Positions 55,590-64,000 of a stretch of DNA of 64,000 bases are shown here, one piece after another; the first letter of the stretch is position 1; the number at the start of each line of letters is the position of its first letter. The notes under the pieces were generated by a model, which saw only the letters and a program-made list of their open reading frames with translations, was not told the origin of the DNA and ran no database searches. The position numbers and the translations under genes were made by a program. This stretch comes from Bacteroidales bacterium H3 (GTDB lineage: Bacteria > Bacteroidota > Bacteroidia > Bacteroidales > Muribaculaceae), in assembly GCA_001701135.1 (NCBI GenBank), contig DAAN01000030.1, positions 62,001 to 126,000 of the forward strand, written 5' to 3'.

Positions 55590-57269
55590 ATGAAAACAAT
55601 TGCAAAAGCACTGGTGCTGGCATTGTCAATCCTCACATCGTCTTTGAGCCTCTCGGCTCAGACAAACGACGCCTACATGGACGACATGGTGCCTAAGGAG
55701 GATATGCGCAGCCCTATCACAAAAATCACCCCGGAGCAGAAACACATGTACCGCATCATTCCTCTCTGGGAGAACCGGCTCAATACCAACTTCAACTCTG
55801 ATGCCAATGAGAATTGCCACAACATGTTCGTCATAGACAACGTCATATACATCTTTGTGGATTATTATGAAGGAGACAACGCCCAGAAGACCATACTGAA
55901 ACGATACGATCTTTCCACCGGAAAAATGCTGCCTCAGCTTGAAAAAGAGGACAGCGAGATGATTAAGGCAATGGGGGTCTGGAAATCCACAAAACCTTTC
56001 AAGTCATATACTCTAACTGCGGATAGTTTTGGCCATATTATTGCAACAAGCATCCATACGACATCGCCCGATGCCCTGCAACAAAGTTCTGAGGGAGCTC
56101 TTTATATCGGCGTTTTCGATAAAGATTTCAATCTAATCAAATCATATAAATGCACTGATCACTTCGGATTGAACTTACGCTTTTTCAGTCACCTCGGCGC
56201 TCCTCATATTAAAGGGGATGCCGCTTCCGAAGATTTTAGTGTAAGTTACAGCGGATGGTTTGCCAATGTTGTCGGCGAAGCTGCAAATCCGAGCAAGGAT
56301 AATCTTAAAGCCAAAACGTATTATCCGGCTATCGTCACATTCCCTTTTAAGAATTCCTCCTGTTCAGAGCCGACACCGGTCTATTTTGAAACTGCCTGCG
56401 ACTATAAAGAATGGTCTCATGGAAATGACCAAATGCCTCATTATTATTTTCCTGCTACCACCCTCATTCCAGAAAATGATATTACTAAAGATCAAATTGC
56501 CACCTGTCGGCTCAACGACAAAAAATGGCTTGTGCAGCGTCGACATGAACCTATGATGCTATTTGTCGACAAGGGCAGCACAATTGAAATTAATGGCGAA
56601 AACTTTCCTTTGCTGAATCAGGTTGAAGGAACAGCCAATCCGTTCAAATCCACCGATGCCACTTACAACTTCAATCCGGCAGTGGTCCGGCTAACCGATC
56701 GCTATTCCCTTTACTCTATCAGCTCTTTTGAAAATAAAAACATCACATTCTCAGCCTACGACCTGCCTGATGAGAATGACTTGTCAAGCTTGACGTCGCT
56801 TGGTGAAATTTCAGGCACATCCTCTTTCCCTATACCATCTGATTTATATGCTTATGACCTATATCCATTTGTCACGGTGGTACCCGTATCCGATACCCCG
56901 GCAACTGCCCAAATCGATAAAGAGACAAAGGCCACAATTGTAGACAAACAGAAAGCCAACGTCGTCACATACTTCCCCGGCAGCGGCCTTGGTTCATATC
57001 TGGTGGAAGTGAGTCAGAGCGATGAACCGACCGGATTGGTAAATGTCGTGAAAGAAGACGCTATTAACGTCACCCTCAATGGCCGCAATCTCACAGTCGA
57101 CCCGAACACCGATGTGGCTTCGGTAGAGCTATCCGTCACATCCACAACCGGCATGAATCTCCTGACACAGAAGATAGCGCCGGGCACTACGATCTCACTG
57201 GCATATCTACAGCCGGGAGTCTATTGCATAACCCTCAATTCCCGTTCCCACATGATTTGTCTCAAATAA
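55590..57269 (+). CDS. Large secreted protein with C-terminal sorting-like domain
   Basis: The 559-aa protein starts with a signal peptide (MKTIAKALVLALSILTSSLS, cleavage near SLSAQT). The middle is beta-rich and looks like a propeller (DNVIYIFVDYYEGD, then TADSFGHIIATS and KDFNLIKSYKC, with blade-like repeats) and no catalytic motif is seen. The C-terminus (VELSVTSTTGMNLL, LAYLQPGVYCITLNSRSHMICLK) resembles a type A sorting domain. ATG 55590 follows the tRNA terminator and was preferred to an in-frame GTG inside the tRNA. AT content in the middle is higher than in neighbours. Confidence 0.75.
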   Translation: MKTIAKALVLALSILTSSLSLSAQTNDAYMDDMVPKEDMRSPITKITPEQKHMYRIIPLWENRLNTNFNSDANENCHNMFVIDNVIYIFVDYYEGDNAQKTILKRYDLSTGKMLPQLEKEDSEMIKAMGVWKSTKPFKSYTLTADSFGHIIATSIHTTSPDALQQSSEGALYIGVFDKDFNLIKSYKCTDHFGLNLRFFSHLGAPHIKGDAASEDFSVSYSGWFANVVGEAANPSKDNLKAKTYYPAIVTFPFKNSSCSEPTPVYFETACDYKEWSHGNDQMPHYYFPATTLIPENDITKDQIATCRLNDKKWLVQRRHEPMMLFVDKGSTIEINGENFPLLNQVEGTANPFKSTDATYNFNPAVVRLTDRYSLYSISSFENKNITFSAYDLPDENDLSSLTSLGEISGTSSFPIPSDLYAYDLYPFVTVVPVSDTPATAQIDKETKATIVDKQKANVVTYFPGSGLGSYLVEVSQSDEPTGLVNVVKEDAINVTLNGRNLTVDPNTDVASVELSVTSTTGMNLLTQKIAPGTTISLAYLQPGVYCITLNSRSHMICLK

Positions 57270-57286
57270 TCATCTGAACAAGATAA

Positions 57287-57333
57287 ACTACACCGGGCTG
57301 CATCAGCGAATTGCCGATGCAGCCCGGTGTAGT
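57287..57333. terminator. 18-bp perfect inverted repeat between convergent genes
   Basis: The arms at 57287-57304 and 57316-57333 are perfect complements of 18 bases with an 11-base loop. No strong T run follows either side, but the position between the secreted-protein gene and ddh suggests a terminator. Confidence 0.6.
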
Positions 57334-57361
57334 ATATATCTACTTTCGAAACTGGAGAAAA

Positions 57362-58258
57362 TTATACCAGATGACGGATAAGATCCTCGCGGTCACCGGG
57401 AAGAAGATCGATAACGGGGATTTCCACCATGGTGTAGGCACCGGGGGCAAGACGCATCGAAGCGCGAGCCACACCCACCAGCAACTGGGCCGTGAGAGCG
57501 GGGTTGTTGATGGTCATATTGAATTCGAAACGCTGGTTCTGGGTTTTGCCCGACACGCCTTTGCGGATCATATGCACGCCATGACCCATATCTTTCACAG
57601 CGTCGACACTCTCCACGGCCATTACATGCGTTTCGTCATTTGCGAAATAGGGATCAGCTTTAACAGCGGCGGCAACATCGGCGAGCGAGGCGCCCGGTTC
57701 GAGTTCCACATACACCATGCGGCGATGTACGCCGTCACCGAGAGGCATTGTCATCGAAAGCGCATCTTTCACACCCGGTTTCGACTTCACGCACACAGTG
57801 TGACCCATGCTCATGCCAGGGCCGAAGTTAGTGTAGGTAAGCCCCTTGGGCGCTGCGGCTTCCATGAGTGTACGGACCACTGAATCGCTTCCGGGATCCC
57901 ATCCGGCCGAAATCACGGCAACTCGTCCGGCCTTGCGTGCAGCTTCGCCGAGGGTGCGGCGAAGATCGGCAATGGAGGTGTGAATGTCGAAACTGTCAAC
58001 GGTGTTGATGCCGAGTGCGAGGCATTCGAGCGCATGTTTCTCCACCTCACGGGTAGGGGTGGCGAGGATGGCTACATCCACATGTCCGAGTTCGCGGATG
58101 TCGGCAACAACTTTATATTGAGCGATTTCTGCGGGTACATTGTTTACATTGCGGCGCACTATGCCTGCAATCTCGAAGTCAGGAGCAGCCTCAAGAGCTT
58201 CCACGGAGAAACGGCCGATATTGCCATAGCCGACCACCGCAGCACGTATTTTAGTCAT
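57362..58258 (-). CDS. ddh: meso-Diaminopimelate dehydrogenase
   Basis: The 298-aa NADPH enzyme makes meso-diaminopimelate in one step from tetrahydrodipicolinate and ammonia, feeding lysine and peptidoglycan. It has the Rossmann start IRAAVVGYGNIGRFSVEAL, then VDVAILATPTREVE-like motif, DSFDIHT, and the substrate-binding GWDPGSDSVVRTL. A possible -7 (TAATTTTG, 58286-58293) lies at the end of the bcp gene. Confidence 0.93.
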   Translation of the reverse strand: MTKIRAAVVGYGNIGRFSVEALEAAPDFEIAGIVRRNVNNVPAEIAQYKVVADIRELGHVDVAILATPTREVEKHALECLALGINTVDSFDIHTSIADLRRTLGEAARKAGRVAVISAGWDPGSDSVVRTLMEAAAPKGLTYTNFGPGMSMGHTVCVKSKPGVKDALSMTMPLGDGVHRRMVYVELEPGASLADVAAAVKADPYFANDETHVMAVESVDAVKDMGHGVHMIRKGVSGKTQNQRFEFNMTINNPALTAQLLVGVARASMRLAPGAYTMVEIPVIDLLPGDREDLIRHLV

Positions 58259-58290
58259 AAACAGTTGATATTAAAAAGTACGCGGCAAAA

Positions 58291-58755
58291 TTACGAATTA
58301 TTTTTTAATATGTCAAGAATCTGACCTGCGGCATCCTTGGTGTTCACCTTATTAATAATGTGGGTAATCACATGATCGGCATCGGTGATAAAGGTAGTGC
58401 GCACCAGCCCCATATATTCGCGGCCGGCCATCTTTTTCAGCTTCCATACGCCAAAGGCTTTGCTGACCTCGCCGGTCACATCGGTCAGCAGTGTAAACGG
58501 GAGATTGTATTTTGCGGCAAACTTGCGATGCGAATCCGGACTGTTGAGATTGATGCCCACCACAGCGTAACCCATGCGGGAAAGTTCGGCATAGCCGTCG
58601 CGGAGAGAGCAAGCTTCCGCGGTGCAGCCGGGGGTGTTGTCTTTGGGATAAAAGTAGATAATCATAGGCTGACGGGCATAATCGCCGTTAGCAGTCACGT
58701 TACGCCCTTCGGCATCAATGCCGAGTTCATTAGGAATGTATTCACCGATTTCCAT
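58291..58755 (-). CDS. bcp: Peroxiredoxin (Bcp/AhpC-TSA type)
   Basis: The 154-aa thiol peroxidase has the active site YFYPKDNTPGCTAEACSLRD (Cys in PGCT) and the downstream GINLNSPDSHRKFAAKY and TLLTDVTGEVSKAFGVW pattern of Bcp. It reduces peroxides with thioredoxin. It lies upstream of ddh on the same strand, with a 32-base gap, so they may be cotranscribed. Confidence 0.95.
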   Translation of the reverse strand: MEIGEYIPNELGIDAEGRNVTANGDYARQPMIIYFYPKDNTPGCTAEACSLRDGYAELSRMGYAVVGINLNSPDSHRKFAAKYNLPFTLLTDVTGEVSKAFGVWKLKKMAGREYMGLVRTTFITDADHVITHIINKVNTKDAAGQILDILKNNS

Positions 58756-58940
58756 ATTTTCGATTTTTAAGTTGTATTTTAGTCAGGAACGTTTACGATA
58801 ATAAAACGTCGGAAGTAATTGTCCGGTTCAAAAACACAAGCAACCGACAGCCGCCGCCCCGATAGGGTGAAGACGATGCTGTCGGTTGCAAATTCACGTC
58901 AAGGCTCCGGATTGCCTTTGGTGAAAGAGAGCGGATCTGA

Positions 58941-59096
58941 TTATTTTCCGGCGATGGAGCAGGAAACAGTCAGACGAGCGCGGCCTTTGGCGCGACGGCG
59001 TGCAAGAACCTTGCGGCCATCTTTGGTAGCCATTCTTTCACGGAAGCCGTGTTTGTTAACTCTCTTGCGGTTAGAAGGTTGAAAAGTTCTTTTCAT
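58941..59096 (-). CDS. rpmH: 50S ribosomal protein L34
   Basis: The minus strand encodes 51 residues, [20 protein letters not shown], then [20 protein letters not shown], ending [10 protein letters not shown]. This matches the L34 signature exactly. ATG at 59096, stop TAA at 58941. A promoter (TTTG-N20-TAATTTTG on the minus strand) lies at 59139-59170. L34 sits near the exit tunnel in the 50S subunit. Confidence 0.97.
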   Translation of the reverse strand: MKRTFQPSNRKRVNKHGFRERMATKDGRKVLARRRAKGRARLTVSCSIAGK

Positions 59097-59138
59097 AGCG
59101 CTATGTAATTGTTTTTATTGTTTACACAATTCGAGGTG

Positions 59139-59170
59139 CAAAATTAACACTTTCCCGCGAATAAACCAAA
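59139..59170 (-). promoter_or_regulatory. Promoter of rpmH
   Basis: On the minus strand TTTG (59167-59170), 20 bases, TAATTTTG (59139-59146), 42 bases before the L34 ATG. Confidence 0.75.
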
Positions 59171-59238
59171 TATTCCGCCGAAAAATCGCTTTTCGAAACC
59201 CATATTAAATGTTTTGCTACACGAAACATTGCGGTTTG

Positions 59239-59270
59239 TTTGGAAATATGGCCAAAAAATATTAATTTTG
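59239..59270 (+). promoter_or_regulatory. Promoter of efp
   Basis: TTTG (59239-59242), 20 bases, TAATTTTG (59263-59270), 45 bases before the ATG. Confidence 0.75.
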
Positions 59271-59315
59271 CAGTTCGTAAAACGACCATAATAAAAATCA
59301 CCCTACAAATACAAA

Positions 59316-59882
59316 ATGGCAACAACAGCTGATTTTAAGAACGGCATGTGCCTCGATATCGACGGCAACTACTTTTTCATCGTTGAATTCCTGCACGTGA
59401 AGCCCGGCAAAGGCCCCGCTTTCGTCCGCACTAAACTCCGCAACGTGAAAACCGGCCGTATCCTCGACAAGACCTGGAACTCCGGCGTTAAGGTCAACGA
59501 AGTGCGCATCGAGCGTCGTCCTTACCAGTTCTCCTATAAGGATGAAATGGGCTACCACTTCCTTCACACCGAAACATGGGAAGAAATCATCGTCCCCGGC
59601 GAATCCATCGAAGGCGTTCAGTTCCTCAAAGATGGCGACATCGTGGAAGCCATGGTTCACGCTGAATCAGAAACCGTACTCACAGTTGAAATGCCCGCCA
59701 ACGTTGTGCTTGAAATCAAGTACACCGAGCCCGGCATCAAAGGCGACACCGCCACCAATACCCTCAAGCCCGCCGAAGTAGAGACCGGCGCCACAGTTCG
59801 CGTGCCTCTGTTCTGCAACATCGGCGACAAAGTGCGCGTCGACACCCGTTCGGGCGACTACCTCGAGCGCGTCAAGGCCTGA
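59316..59882 (+). CDS. efp: Elongation factor P
   Basis: The 188-aa protein helps the ribosome make polyproline bonds. The tip loop [17 protein letters not shown] has the Lys that is modified in other species; this is the Bacteroidetes form, and no EpmA-like gene is seen here. Three beta-barrel domains of usual length; the C-terminal [17 protein letters not shown] is complete. Confidence 0.97.
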   Translation: MATTADFKNGMCLDIDGNYFFIVEFLHVKPGKGPAFVRTKLRNVKTGRILDKTWNSGVKVNEVRIERRPYQFSYKDEMGYHFLHTETWEEIIVPGESIEGVQFLKDGDIVEAMVHAESETVLTVEMPANVVLEIKYTEPGIKGDTATNTLKPAEVETGATVRVPLFCNIGDKVRVDTRSGDYLERVKA

Positions 59883-59916
59883 GGCTCCAATAAACCCGAA
59901 ACCAATACAAAATAAG

Positions 59917-59951
59917 GCGCTGTGTCAAAAATGCTTGACACAGCGCTTTTT
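59917..59951 (+). terminator. efp terminator
   Basis: GCGCTGTGTCAA (59917-59928) pairs with TTGACACAGCGC (59935-59946), then TTTTT. Confidence 0.95.
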
Positions 59952-60148
59952 CTATCCGGATGGGAGGGCGCTGCCAGAATGGTTCAGATGGTAGGAGCTT
60001 GGAGGTGAGGCCGATGGGAGCAATCTGTAGATTGTGACCGAGGCCGTTATCGACCTTTGGTCGCTTTGCTCTGCAAAGAATCCTTCAAGCGACGACCCAG
60101 ATGAGCCATTATGACACGCCCTCACCGTAATAATGTACGGCGTCAGGG

Positions 60149-60607
60149 TTATTTCTTCACCGTAGCGGCCTCGTCGGCAGCTTCAGCTGCTTCGGCAGCC
60201 TTATCTTCGGCGATTTCCGACTTCTTGAATTCGTGGATGCCGGCAGCAATCAGCTGATTGTACCACTGGAAGAGTTTGCGGATGTCGGTAGTATACACGC
60301 GATCTTCATCATATTCGGGAAGAATAGTCTTGAAATAAGCACGTACTTGAGCGTCATCACCGAGAGCCTTGATATCTACCTGCTTCCCGTCGTTGGCTTC
60401 ACGCACTTTCTCGAAAACGTCGAAGAGAGGAGTATCTGAGTCGTTGGTGTAGATCGAAACATCATCGAGAGAAATCACCTTGTCGGAAGCATAGGCAGGC
60501 ATGCGTCGTTTTGTGGCAATGTTTTCCACAATCAGCATGTTGTTGCCTTGGCTCACCAGTCGGAAAAGACCCGGTTTGCCGGAGATAGAAAGAATTTTCT
60601 GAGACAT
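60149..60607 (-). CDS. DUF5606 family protein
   Basis: The 152-aa protein begins MSQKILSISGKPGLFRLVSQ, followed by NNMLIVENIATKRRMPAYASDKVISLDDVSIY (two blocks) and LFQWYNQLIAAGI, the usual order of DUF5606, a family confined to Bacteroidetes. The C-terminal 20 residues are Ala/Glu/Lys-rich and unstructured. It has its own promoter. No function is known. Confidence 0.85.
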   Translation of the reverse strand: MSQKILSISGKPGLFRLVSQGNNMLIVENIATKRRMPAYASDKVISLDDVSIYTNDSDTPLFDVFEKVREANDGKQVDIKALGDDAQVRAYFKTILPEYDEDRVYTTDIRKLFQWYNQLIAAGIHEFKKSEIAEDKAAEAAEAADEAATVKK

Positions 60608-60711
60608 GACAGATATATTTTTTATTGGTATTTGATATTATAACAAACGCCGTGAAAAAATGACGTTTTAACCTATAATAATGAGAAAGAGGGGAGCCTC
60701 TAAGAGCAGTG

Positions 60712-60743
60712 CAAAGTTAGTCAACTTGCAGAGGTTTTCCAAA
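60712..60743 (-). promoter_or_regulatory. Promoter of the DUF5606 gene
   Basis: On the minus strand TTTG (60740-60743), 20 bases, TAACTTTG (60712-60719). Confidence 0.7.
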
Positions 60744-60782
60744 TTTCCGCATCTCTAATGTTAATTTTAGAATAAAATATGT

Positions 60783-60790
60783 TAACTTTG
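60783..60790 (+). promoter_or_regulatory. -7 element of the OmpA gene
   Basis: TAACTTTG, with TTTTAG at about 18 bases upstream. It is divergent from the DUF5606 promoter. Confidence 0.55.
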
Positions 60791-60894
60791 CATTCCGGAT
60801 AGACTATTCAACGCTCAATTTGTTTTAATTTTAAACTTTCTCTACTTTCACTTATATTCACACGTACTTATTACATCAATCAACATTTTAAGAT

Positions 60895-61590
60895 ATGAAA
60901 ACATTAAAGACTTTATGCCTCGGTATGGTGGCAGCTGCAATGCTGCTCACCGGATGTAATTCTATGACCAACACCGGCAAAGGCGCCCTCATCGGCGGCG
61001 GCAGCGGTGCTGCTGTAGGTGCCGGTATCGGCGCCCTCATCGGTGGCGGCAAAGGCGCTGGCATCGGTGCTGCAATCGGCACCGCAGTAGGTGCAGGCGC
61101 AGGCACCCTCATCGGCAACCGCATGGACAAGCAGAAGAAAGAACTGGAAAAGAGCCTCGCCAATGCCGACGTCGAGACAGTTCAAGACCAGAACGGTCTG
61201 GCCGCCATCAAAGTAACATTCCCCGGCGGTATTCTTTTCCCCACCAACGGCACCACCCTCAGCGCTTCCGCCCAGACCGAGCTGGCTCAGTTTGCAGCCT
61301 CTCTGAAGCAGAACCCCGAGACCAACGTCCAGATTTTCGGATTCACCGATAACACCGGCGGCATGGAGGTGAACACCCGCATCGCCAACGGTCGCGCACT
61401 TTCTGTCGATCGCTTCCTTGTTGACAGCGGCATCGCTCCCACACGTCTTTCGTATCAGGGTATCCCCATGGCCGACTACGTTGCCAGCAATGACACCCCT
61501 GCAGGGCGCGCTCAGAACCGTCGTGTAGAAATCTACATCACCGCCAACCAGCAGATGATCCAGCAGGCCGAACAGGGCACACTCAAATAA
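60895..61590 (+). CDS. Lipoprotein with glycine zipper and OmpA domain
   Basis: The 231-aa protein has a lipobox (LLTGC, Cys21), a glycine-zipper stretch (residues 30-80: GALIGGGSGAAVGAGIGALIG and related) and a C-terminal OmpA domain (about 110-220: FPTNGTTLSASAQTELAQF, VQIFGFTDNTG, NRRVEIYITAN). The zipper may insert in the membrane and the OmpA part can bind peptidoglycan. It is a single gene with a terminator at 61612-61655. Confidence 0.9.
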   Translation: MKTLKTLCLGMVAAAMLLTGCNSMTNTGKGALIGGGSGAAVGAGIGALIGGGKGAGIGAAIGTAVGAGAGTLIGNRMDKQKKELEKSLANADVETVQDQNGLAAIKVTFPGGILFPTNGTTLSASAQTELAQFAASLKQNPETNVQIFGFTDNTGGMEVNTRIANGRALSVDRFLVDSGIAPTRLSYQGIPMADYVASNDTPAGRAQNRRVEIYITANQQMIQQAEQGTLK

Positions 61591-61611
61591 TCTATCGTTT
61601 AAATCTCTACC

Positions 61612-61655
61612 GCAACGGCCGCTCGGAATGACATCCCGGCGGTCGTTGCTGTTTT
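61612..61655 (+). terminator. OmpA gene terminator
   Basis: GCAACGGCCGC pairs with GCGGTCGTTGC (one G-U), then TGTTTT. Confidence 0.75.
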
Positions 61656-61735
61656 CTACGATGCCGATGCATTGATTTCACACCCGGCAAAAGGAAGACA
61701 ACAAAAGAAATCATGTGAGTTTAGTTAACTATTTC

Positions 61736-61766
61736 TTGGAAAATCAAACAAAATGCCGTAACTTTG
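61736..61766 (+). promoter_or_regulatory. Promoter of asnA
   Basis: TTG (61736-61738) and TAACTTTG (61759-61766) with 20 bases between, 48 bases before the TTG start. Confidence 0.65.
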
Positions 61767-61814
61767 CGCTCGAGTTGCGCATAATGCCATCTCATTACTA
61801 AAATAGACAACATT

Positions 61815-62849
61815 TTGGCTCTCATAATCCCGAAACAATACAAGCTCAAGCTCTTGCCCGAAACCACCGAGTGGGCGATCAAGTGTATAAAAGACCATTT
61901 CCAGCAGCAGCTCAGCGAAAATCTGCGTTTGCGTCGAGTCACAGCTCCGTTATTCGTTCTTTCCGGCACAGGAATCAACGATGATCTCAACGGAGTGGAA
62001 CGCCCCGTGAATTTCCCCATAAAGGATCTCGGCGATCGCCGAGCCGAAGTGGTGCACAGTCTGGCAAAGTGGAAGCGGCTCAAGCTGGCCGCTTATGGCA
62101 TAGCTCCGGGATTCGGACTTTATACCGACATGAACGCCATCCGCTCCGATGAGGAACTTGACAATCTGCATTCCTTATATGTGGATCAGTGGGACTGGGA
62201 AAAGACCATCACCGCTGCAGACCGCACTGTGGATTATCTTGAGGGAACTGTCAGAATCATATATAATGCATTACTCGATACGGAGCATATGATTTACAGG
62301 ATGTATCCTCACATCACACCACGACTGCCACGTGAAATCAAATTTCTCACCGCAGAGGAATTGCTGCAGATGTATCCCGACGATCCCGCATCGGTGCGCG
62401 AATCGAAAGCAGCGAAAAAATTCGGCGCCATCTTCCTGAGGGGCATCGGCGCTCCGCTGTCGAGCGGTGAACCGCACGACGGACGTGCCCCGGACTATGA
62501 TGACTGGATTTCAGATGACGGACGTGGCGGCAAAGGTCTTAACGGCGACATTATCCTTTATGATAACATACTCGAGCGCTCCATAGAAATCAGCAGCATG
62601 GGTATTCGTGTAAGCCCTGAATCGCTGATGCGTCAGCTCGAATCACGCGGATGCACCGAACGTGCCTCACTTGAATTCCATAAAGCTCTGCTCAACGGCG
62701 AACTGCCGCCGAGCATCGGCGGTGGAATAGGGCAGAGCCGCCTGTGTATGTTCCTCCTCCAGAAAGCCCACATCGGCGAAGTGCAGGCGTCAATTTGGCC
62801 CGCCGAACAGATTGAGAAATGCAAGGCAGCCGGCATCAATCTCCTTTGA
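61815..62849 (+). CDS. asnA: Ammonia-dependent asparagine synthetase (AsnA)
   Basis: The 344-aa enzyme makes asparagine from aspartate and ammonia with ATP. It has VVHSLAKWKR, SLYVDQWDWEKTI, GAIFLRGIGAPLSSG, and APDYDDWISDDGRGGKGLNGDI, SSMGIRVSPESL with GGGIGQSRLCMFLLQ. TTG 61815 is used as the start: it gives the usual N-terminus (ALIIPKQYKLKL) and no ATG is nearby in frame. asnB is at 53228-54892. A tandem duplication crosses its stop codon. Confidence 0.95.
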   Translation: MALIIPKQYKLKLLPETTEWAIKCIKDHFQQQLSENLRLRRVTAPLFVLSGTGINDDLNGVERPVNFPIKDLGDRRAEVVHSLAKWKRLKLAAYGIAPGFGLYTDMNAIRSDEELDNLHSLYVDQWDWEKTITAADRTVDYLEGTVRIIYNALLDTEHMIYRMYPHITPRLPREIKFLTAEELLQMYPDDPASVRESKAAKKFGAIFLRGIGAPLSSGEPHDGRAPDYDDWISDDGRGGKGLNGDIILYDNILERSIEISSMGIRVSPESLMRQLESRGCTERASLEFHKALLNGELPPSIGGGIGQSRLCMFLLQKAHIGEVQASIWPAEQIEKCKAAGINLL

Positions 62850-62880
62850 TATAACCCTGCATCAATCTCCTCTGTTATAA
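62833..62880 (+). repeat. 22-nt tandem duplication over the asnA stop
   Basis: Units at 62833-62854 and 62859-62880 (start GCATCAATCTCCT) differ at 2 of 22 bases and repeat with period 26. The first holds the asnA stop; the second forms the leader just before the HAD gene. Confidence 0.65.
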
Positions 62881-62882
62881 TT

Positions 62883-63554
62883 ATGGTAGTTTTCGATCTT
62901 GACGACACACTGTACAAAGAGACCGATTATGTGGCATCAGGCATCCGGGCAATCGCAAAAGAAGTTGATAATAAAGGACTTATAAGCAAGCAGGATGCTC
63001 TTGATATAATCAACGGCGCTCCCGACACAGCAACAGGTTTCGACCTTCTCGAAGCACGCATACTCCTTGCCGACGCCAAATCGGGATTTAATGTCGACAA
63101 AATCGTTGCCCTTTACCGTACGCATACCCCCGACATCAGACTGCCGGAAGATACATTGAGAGCATTGAATTATCTGCAAACGGCGCAGATTAAAATAGGA
63201 ATTATAACTGACGGACGCAGCCTCGCTCAACGGGCAAAAATCAAAGCTTTAGGCCTCGATCGGTTTGTCGACGACTCCAATATCATCATTTCGGGAGAAA
63301 CAGGTGCCGACAAACACACGCCTGTTCCGTTTCAAAAGCTTGCAGACGCCAATCCCGATGAAACCAAATTTATCTATGTCGGCGATAATCCTGAAAAAGA
63401 TTTTTACTGGCCCAACAAATTGGGATGGGAAACCGTAATGTTACGAGACATCAATGGCTTAAACATACATCAGCAGCATCCCGATGATTTTCCAGAAGAC
63501 CACAGAGCGAAGTTTGAGATCAGCTCATTGACCGAGCTGAAGAATTTCGTGTAA
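62883..63554 (+). CDS. HAD-superfamily hydrolase
   Basis: The 223-aa protein has all HAD motifs: VFDLDDTLY (motif I, Asp nucleophile), IGIITDGRSL (II), a Lys in the DKHTPVPF segment (III) and YVGDNPEKDFYWPNKLGW (IV). The cap is the C1 type (helical, residues 15-90). Such proteins are phosphatases on small phosphorylated metabolites. It starts 33 bases after asnA and is probably cotranscribed. The substrate is unknown. Confidence 0.87.
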   Translation: MVVFDLDDTLYKETDYVASGIRAIAKEVDNKGLISKQDALDIINGAPDTATGFDLLEARILLADAKSGFNVDKIVALYRTHTPDIRLPEDTLRALNYLQTAQIKIGIITDGRSLAQRAKIKALGLDRFVDDSNIIISGETGADKHTPVPFQKLADANPDETKFIYVGDNPEKDFYWPNKLGWETVMLRDINGLNIHQQHPDDFPEDHRAKFEISSLTELKNFV

Positions 63555-63577
63555 GGCCTATGCCATATACCCATTTG

Positions 63578-63599
63578 TTACATAATGAGGATTATGTAA
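63578..63599. terminator. Hairpin after the HAD gene
   Basis: TTACATAAT and ATTATGTAA form a 9-bp perfect stem with a GAGG loop. No T run follows, so termination is uncertain. Confidence 0.35.
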
Positions 63600-63648
63600 A
63601 ATAGGACAAGATAAGTTTAGGGAACACCCTGTTATAATCAAGCCGGGG

Positions 63649-64000
63649 TTAATCAAGAGGATTATCGGGCCAACGATGTTTGGGATAACGACGTCGCAAT
63701 TCCTTTCGCACCTCAAAATATGTGTTGGTCCAGAATCCTCTTAAATCGCTTGTAAGCTGCACAGGTTTGAATCCGGGCGACAGCAGCTCCATCAACACCG
63801 GACGTCTGCCTCCATCAAGCATGGGAGTATCGCGCAGGCCAAGACAATCCTGCAGACGCGCACTCACCACCGGCGATTCACATCCCTGGCGATATTCTAT
63901 TTTCACAGTACGTCCGCCGGGCAACCGAAGATGGTCAGGCGCAATTCGGTCAAGTTCCGCCATATTTTCATACCCTACTAATCCACTGATTACCTGGCAA
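63649..64000 (-). CDS. hrpB: ATP-dependent helicase HrpB, C-terminal part (5' end outside window)
   Basis: The frame is open to the window edge; its end shows the HrpB C-terminal domain: LDRIAPDHLRLPGGRTVKIEY, VSARLQDCLGLRDTP, RRPVLMELLSPGFKPVQLTSDLRGFW, and ELRRRYPKHRWPDNP. HrpB is a DEAH-box RNA helicase of unknown substrate. The helicase core is not in the window. A start at ATG 63963 is unlikely because the frame continues upstream with family-like sequence. Confidence 0.85.
   Translation of the reverse strand, partial: CQVISGLVGYENMAELDRIAPDHLRLPGGRTVKIEYRQGCESPVVSARLQDCLGLRDTPMLDGGRRPVLMELLSPGFKPVQLTSDLRGFWTNTYFEVRKELRRRYPKHRWPDNPLD

Overview
The window looks like a chromosome segment from the order Bacteroidales, probably a gut lineage close to Muribaculaceae. 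That placement rests on several things I can see: TTTG/TAnnTTTG (-33/-7) promoters, an LpxC-FabZ fusion, a GT3-type glycogen synthase with a GT35 phosphorylase, reverse-type rubrerythrin, DUF5606, an XRE regulator with a FYSDN-type tail, and tRNA genes with no encoded CCA. The family-level placement is inference; no search was run.

Region 1 (1-4903) is the right end of an integrated phage-like element. It holds the C-terminus of a Prs-like PRPP/ADPR-PP enzyme, a small orphan ORF, a large terminase with an N-terminal Cys4 knuckle, a DUF1320/Gp36-like connector with an in-frame TAG, and a tyrosine integrase. The integrase lies just downstream of a tRNA-Gln(CTG) gene, which is the likely attachment site. 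The rest of the phage lies left of the window.

Region 2 (5.2-8.5 kb) is a small accessory patch: an esterase, a GNAT acetyltransferase, the stump of an adenylation-domain gene, a DUF3298-like lipoprotein and an exported nitroreductase. Region 3 (8.5-17.2 kb) carries a large FAD/Fe-S D-lactate-dehydrogenase-like enzyme and a stress set (TerD-like protein, PRiA4_ORF3-like protein, groES-groEL behind a sigma-54-like motif, OmpA lipoprotein, rubrerythrin). Region 4 (17.3-33 kb) is housekeeping: CPBP protease, TrmN6, EngB, PPi-phosphofructokinase, a thiE-like/kdsB/M16 operon, glnS with a TPR gene, a glyoxalase-II-like enzyme, rsmG and the lpxD-lpxC/fabZ-lpxA lipid A operon.

Region 5 (33-42 kb) has an XRE regulator, a 1.1-kb AT-rich gap with a nested inverted repeat, and a leftward run: HIRAN protein, hemerythrin-LuxR fusion, holB, addB-like nuclease, hemW. 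Region 6 (42-50.8 kb) contains glycogen synthase and phosphorylase, an ECF sigma/anti-sigma/outer-membrane-barrel operon, and two secreted proteins. One of these, an SGNH hydrolase, is broken at a C8 tract that could be a phase switch. Region 7 (50.8-64 kb) has split NagB and PIG-L genes, asnB, tRNA-Gly(CCC), a secreted protein, ddh, bcp, rpmH, efp, a DUF5606 gene, a glycine-zipper OmpA protein, asnA, a HAD phosphatase and the end of hrpB.

The best leads for something unusual are the Prs-like gene and the internal TAG in the phage end, the C8 tract in the SGNH gene, the sigma-54-like groESL promoter, the hemerythrin-LuxR fusion and the nested repeat at 34485-34589.
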